Assembly (NCBI GenBank): GCA_937906795.1
Contig: CALCUQ010000280.1
Coordinates: 1-8,994 of the forward strand
DNA from: an uncultured Bacteroidales bacterium
GTDB taxonomy: Bacteria; Bacteroidota; Bacteroidia; Bacteroidales; UBA932
Direction: 5' to 3'
Length of the DNA: 8,994 nucleotides
The position numbers were made by a program, and so were the translations under genes. This document shows, in pieces, positions 7,301 to 8,994 of the stretch (positions are counted from its first letter, which is position 1; each line of letters opens with the position of its first letter). The notes beneath the pieces are model-generated. The model saw only the letters and a list, made by a program, of their open reading frames with translations, ran no database searches and had not been told where the DNA came from.

Positions 7301-8844
7301 AATCTCATATTTAGATTAGGGTCATTGCAAATTATTTTTCCATCAAAATAGTTTGAAGTATACACACCATTTGCATGAATGTTTGTATAGTCATAACCAT
7401 TTAAATGAAGTTTCTTAATGTCAAGATTATGCAGTTTTATATTGTTTCCTCCGTTCCACTCTTTTGCTATTACTGCCTCTACAGATGCATCTAATGTTGC
7501 ATTTCCCAATATTGGAACTTGGATAACTCTTCCAATATTAAATTCATCTGTTATAATTTTACCATTGAAATATTGCCCTTTACCGCCAGGTTCATTTCTG
7601 AACAACAAATCAATTTTGGCATTTCCTGCACTCGACTGGATATCAAGATTACCAACAAAATCATCCAGCAATCCTGCCAATGTTCCATAAATATTGTAGT
7701 GCTCAAAAGGAGAAAGCTTGTTAAAGAATTCCTTTTTTGGGGTATTGTTGATGGATGAAATAATTCTGGATATATCATTTGTTGTTGTATAGCCGTTGTT
7801 TATCTGGGCTATTGCCATAGTTGACCTTACATCTGGAAGTCCAATTAGTCTTACACTAAAATCAAGAAACGTTTGACCGGTTACTGAAGTGACAGTTATT
7901 GACTCACTTCTTAAATCCTTTACAGGTCCGCTAACAACTCCGTTTATATATATGCCAAGATTACTTCTGTACAAAGAAGGTGTTATCCTTCCAATAGTCT
8001 TGAAACTCAAGTATGAATCCCTTGAGTCCAATCCCATTTCAACCAAATTTATAAAATCTGTAAAGTCTTTGCTGTCATTGTATTTGAAATAAAAATATTT
8101 GCCTCTGACAGTAGAATACGCATCTTTAATGACAAGGTCTGTAATTAGTGCCTCTTTATTCCAGATTTTAAGATTTCCATTTAGAGCATTAAGTTTGAAC
8201 CCACTTTTATCTGTACCTTTAATGTTTTGGACTGTAGCATATAACGTATCTTCCTCCAATTTAACATTGTTAATGTCTACATAGATATTTGAAATGTCCA
8301 AATCTGCAAAATTTATAATACTGTCACCTTTAAATGTTTGTTTTAGAGGATTGTTTAGTCTAAATTTAAAGTCAGACAATTTTAAAGCAGTAGCAAACAT
8401 CTTAAGATCCAACTTCTTGGTTGTATCTTTTATTCTGTTTTTATCCCTTTTGAATATTCTGTCAAGATTTGAATACCTTTCTTTTTCTGTAAAGAGATTG
8501 AATTGACCTTTCTCCAACGCAATTTTCTTTATTCTTATACTCAATTTTGCAAGATCCGAAGGGGCAAACGTAAGCGACAGTTTTTTGCAATGCAAAAGTG
8601 TATCTGTATGATTGTAGTGTTTCTTTAATGAATCAAGCAACTGATTTTGTTGTGTTGAAACAATTGAAACATTAGAAAGGATAACTTTGTTAAAAAACAG
8701 GATATATACCTTATCTATAGAAATTTTTCCATCTATTTTCTCTGAAACTTTATCTGTAATTTTCTCAATGATAGATGTTTGTACATAGGGAAACTGCAAC
8801 ATGACAACTATTGCCATTTGTATTCCTACAATCAGCAATATCAC
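4327..8844 (-). CDS. tamB: Translocation and assembly module protein TamB (DUF490), inner-membrane anchored
   Basis: TamB-family proteins are large AsmA-like beta-helical proteins anchored in the inner membrane, spanning the periplasm and serving outer-membrane assembly or lipid transport. From the GTG at 8844 the product has 1505 residues, a typical size for Bacteroidota TamB. It opens with a hydrophobic membrane segment (MILLIVGIQMAIVVML), followed by long stretches of repeating amphipathic beta strands. The C-terminal DUF490 domain covers roughly residues 1140-1450, with DQGSYRFVFGG, FIPDEQSG, GLNYQHSTGGDDVFDVAVST and NNRVLINGNIGND recognisable. The last 37 residues (4330-4440) are a Lys/Glu-rich tail. 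The true start is probably upstream: the frame is open to a TAA at 8893-8895, and translation from an ATT at 8874 would add a KTFIKIFLY segment that gives the missing basic N-terminus of the anchor. No ATG is available there. It diverges from tsaD. Identification is firm, the start uncertain. Confidence 0.92.
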   Translation of the reverse strand: MILLIVGIQMAIVVMLQFPYVQTSIIEKITDKVSEKIDGKISIDKVYILFFNKVILSNVSIVSTQQNQLLDSLKKHYNHTDTLLHCKKLSLTFAPSDLAKLSIRIKKIALEKGQFNLFTEKERYSNLDRIFKRDKNRIKDTTKKLDLKMFATALKLSDFKFRLNNPLKQTFKGDSIINFADLDISNIYVDINNVKLEEDTLYATVQNIKGTDKSGFKLNALNGNLKIWNKEALITDLVIKDAYSTVRGKYFYFKYNDSKDFTDFINLVEMGLDSRDSYLSFKTIGRITPSLYRSNLGIYINGVVSGPVKDLRSESITVTSVTGQTFLDFSVRLIGLPDVRSTMAIAQINNGYTTTNDISRIISSINNTPKKEFFNKLSPFEHYNIYGTLAGLLDDFVGNLDIQSSAGNAKIDLLFRNEPGGKGQYFNGKIITDEFNIGRVIQVPILGNATLDASVEAVIAKEWNGGNNIKLHNLDIKKLHLNGYDYTNIHANGVYTSNYFDGKIICNDPNLNMRFQGLFSFNKSLSNKYKFYLEAPYINLKALNIDKRYKKSQLSLNLNSNFIKTSNNNIVGYINLNDIKINNSVNSYYFDKIKITGSENIADSTFTTRVEAPFIKLDYKGSATIIDFINRAKEIALDSKANNFIPDNGIRNYSKGEYNLDIITYNTMDICELLVPGLYIHQDSKLKIKIDNKNAMKASLSSKRMAYNKNYFRNFDIDIKSDSATTARVNAESINLFGIVMDSSKINVNLKHNKLKAGFRFKNDSLTENNATLNISADFIPQKSINLNIEDGSHFNIKGETWNLNNANIQYCDTLVRISDFKIVNNLQSLEIGGDIAKNGNDSLGIKLSNFNIDILNAFLNKPFNFKGYFSGNAKLADLKFEPKVFMDITGDSVEVYNNNAGKMKIMSIWNNNKKQFNLLVNSKIDTKTVFTTQGYYTPKDGYINLSASLDNLSVAYFEPFLSSLISKSSGSLSGKLKLHGTFDKLKLEGDNCEFKDFKFTVNFTQVPYTLNGPVSVNEKGIFSKNLTITDSKGYKGKVTGKMGYNYFRDIFFDVDIDFKDLECLRTTMKDNEIFYGSAFGTGKLKITGPIKKINLDIDVMTEKNTSIHIPLSSSENATKTHILTFVEHKKEEFDPYDSLLIRKAKKIIPTELNVNMNANVTPDALMNIEVNKELGDVIKAKGNGLINIAVNPTKDLFKVYGNYIVDQGSYRFVFGGIATKDFVLDKGGTIIFNGGIEDTNLDLKAIYKTKTSINTLIADTSSVSTRRNVNCEILMSGKMMNPELDFNIDIPDLDPTTKMRVESALNTEGKVQKQFMALIVSGGFIPDEQSGIANNSSILYSNASEILSNQISNILQQLGIPLDLGLNYQHSTGGDDVFDVAVSTQLFNNRVLINGNIGNDPYSASSKRDVIGNIDVEVKLDNEGKIRMNIFSHAEDQYSSYSDNGSGQRNGVGIMYQKEFNSFKDIFRKKSQAEKAYLKQEKEREKKEKKLEKQLKKENKKKMD

Positions 8845-8871
8845 ATATAAAAATATTTTTATAAATGTTTT

Positions 8872-8887
8872 AATAAAAATTGTCCCT
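8872..8887 (-). promoter_or_regulatory. Possible ribosome-binding site and ATT start for tamB
   Basis: On the minus strand AGGGA (8887-8883) is followed after 8 bases by an in-frame ATT (8874-8872), from which the protein would begin (M/I)KTFIKIFLYVILLIVG, a typical basic-then-hydrophobic anchor. The only standard start codon in the frame is the GTG at 8844, which leaves the anchor without positive residues and has no nearby purine-rich sequence. Shine-Dalgarno use is rare in this phylum, so this is suggestive only. Confidence 0.35.
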
Positions 8888-8902
8888 ATTAGTTATATTT
8901 GA

Positions 8903-8935
8903 GCAAATTTAGTTAAAAAAACTAAGTAAATTTGC
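8903..8935. promoter_or_regulatory. Inverted repeat with two outward -7 elements between tamB and tsaD
   Basis: Arms GCAAATTTA (8903-8911) and TAAATTTGC (8927-8935) are perfect 9-bp inverted repeats around a 15-base spacer, which itself contains a smaller TTAGTT/AACTAA symmetry. The right arm reads TAAATTTGC on the plus strand, a full match to the Bacteroidota -7 element TAnnTTTG(C), and lies 20 bases upstream of the tsaD ATG. The left arm reads the same on the minus strand and points at tamB. A TTTG at 8898-8901 could serve as -33 for tsaD, but its 25-base spacing is longer than the usual 19-21. The rest of the 110-base intergenic region is plain AT-rich sequence. Confidence 0.55.
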
Positions 8936-8954
8936 ATCGCAATAAAATATATAT

Positions 8955-8994
8955 ATGAGTTTTTTAATATTAGGAATAGAATCATCTTGTGACG
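8955..8994 (+). CDS. tsaD: tRNA N6-adenosine threonylcarbamoyltransferase TsaD, 5' fragment
   Basis: Only the first 13 codons are in the window: MSFLILGIESSCD. This matches the invariant N-terminus of TsaD/Kae1 proteins (ILGIESSCDET), the ASKHA-fold protein that transfers the threonylcarbamoyl group to A37 of ANN-decoding tRNAs together with TsaB and TsaE. The ATG at 8955 is preceded by an A/T-rich leader without a Shine-Dalgarno, 20 bases after a TAAATTTGC promoter element. A tamB-tsaD divergent pair is, from memory, common in Bacteroidales, which supports the call. Its product, t6A37, is the substrate of the MtaB encoded at 1436-2704. The rest of the gene runs off the window. Confidence 0.87.
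   Translation, partial: MSFLILGIESSCD

Noticed and set aside
4451..8506. Many plus-strand open frames of 60-120 codons opposite tamB
   Set aside because: They are antisense shadows of a gene with clear TamB features; none shows a recognisable motif or a consistent start context.
8945..8956. ATATATAT run before tsaD as a repeat element
   Set aside because: It is only a few units long in an AT-rich leader, within what base composition gives.

Overview
The window looks like chromosomal DNA from a member of the Bacteroidota, most likely a Bacteroidales relative. The grounds are an AT-rich sequence, almost no Shine-Dalgarno sequences before the starts, upstream elements fitting the Bacteroidota sigma -7 consensus TAnnTTTG, a roughly 55-residue lineage-type insert in MnmA, and a 1500-residue TamB divergently paired with tsaD. 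The genus cannot be fixed from the sequence alone. Coding density is very high: no non-coding gap is longer than about 110 bases, and I see no RNA genes, insertion sequences, CRISPR arrays or phage genes.

Layout. Positions 2-2704 (+) hold a tight operon-like run: mnmA (5' end cut by the window edge), folB and mtaB, with gaps of 6 and 3 bases. Converging on it is an RsmI-like SAM-dependent methyltransferase (2715-3422, -). A 38-base divergent intergenic region, dominated by a 10-bp perfect inverted repeat, separates this from a PhnP-like metallo-beta-lactamase-fold hydrolase (3461-4330, +). That gene runs tail to tail into a very large tamB (4327-8844 or slightly longer, -), the two stop codons overlapping. 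A 110-base divergent region, again built around an inverted repeat, leads into tsaD, of which only the first 13 codons are present (8955-8994, +).

How the genes fit together. Three of the genes serve the tRNA anticodon loop: MnmA thiolates U34, TsaD takes part in making t6A37, and MtaB methylthiolates t6A37 to ms2t6A37. The RsmI-like protein is probably an RNA methyltransferase. FolB belongs to folate synthesis and TamB to envelope biogenesis; both are housekeeping genes.

The region is mostly ordinary core genome. The most unusual things are: (i) the metallo-hydrolase carries two tandem copies of the HxHxDH metal-binding module where the family has one; (ii) both divergent intergenic regions are inverted repeats whose two arms each read as a TAnnTTTG -7 element pointing outward, in one case so close to the ATGs that both mRNAs might be leaderless; (iii) tamB has no ATG at its expected N-terminus, and the best-fitting start is an ATT codon preceded by an AGGGA sequence. 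No clearly new multi-gene system is visible.
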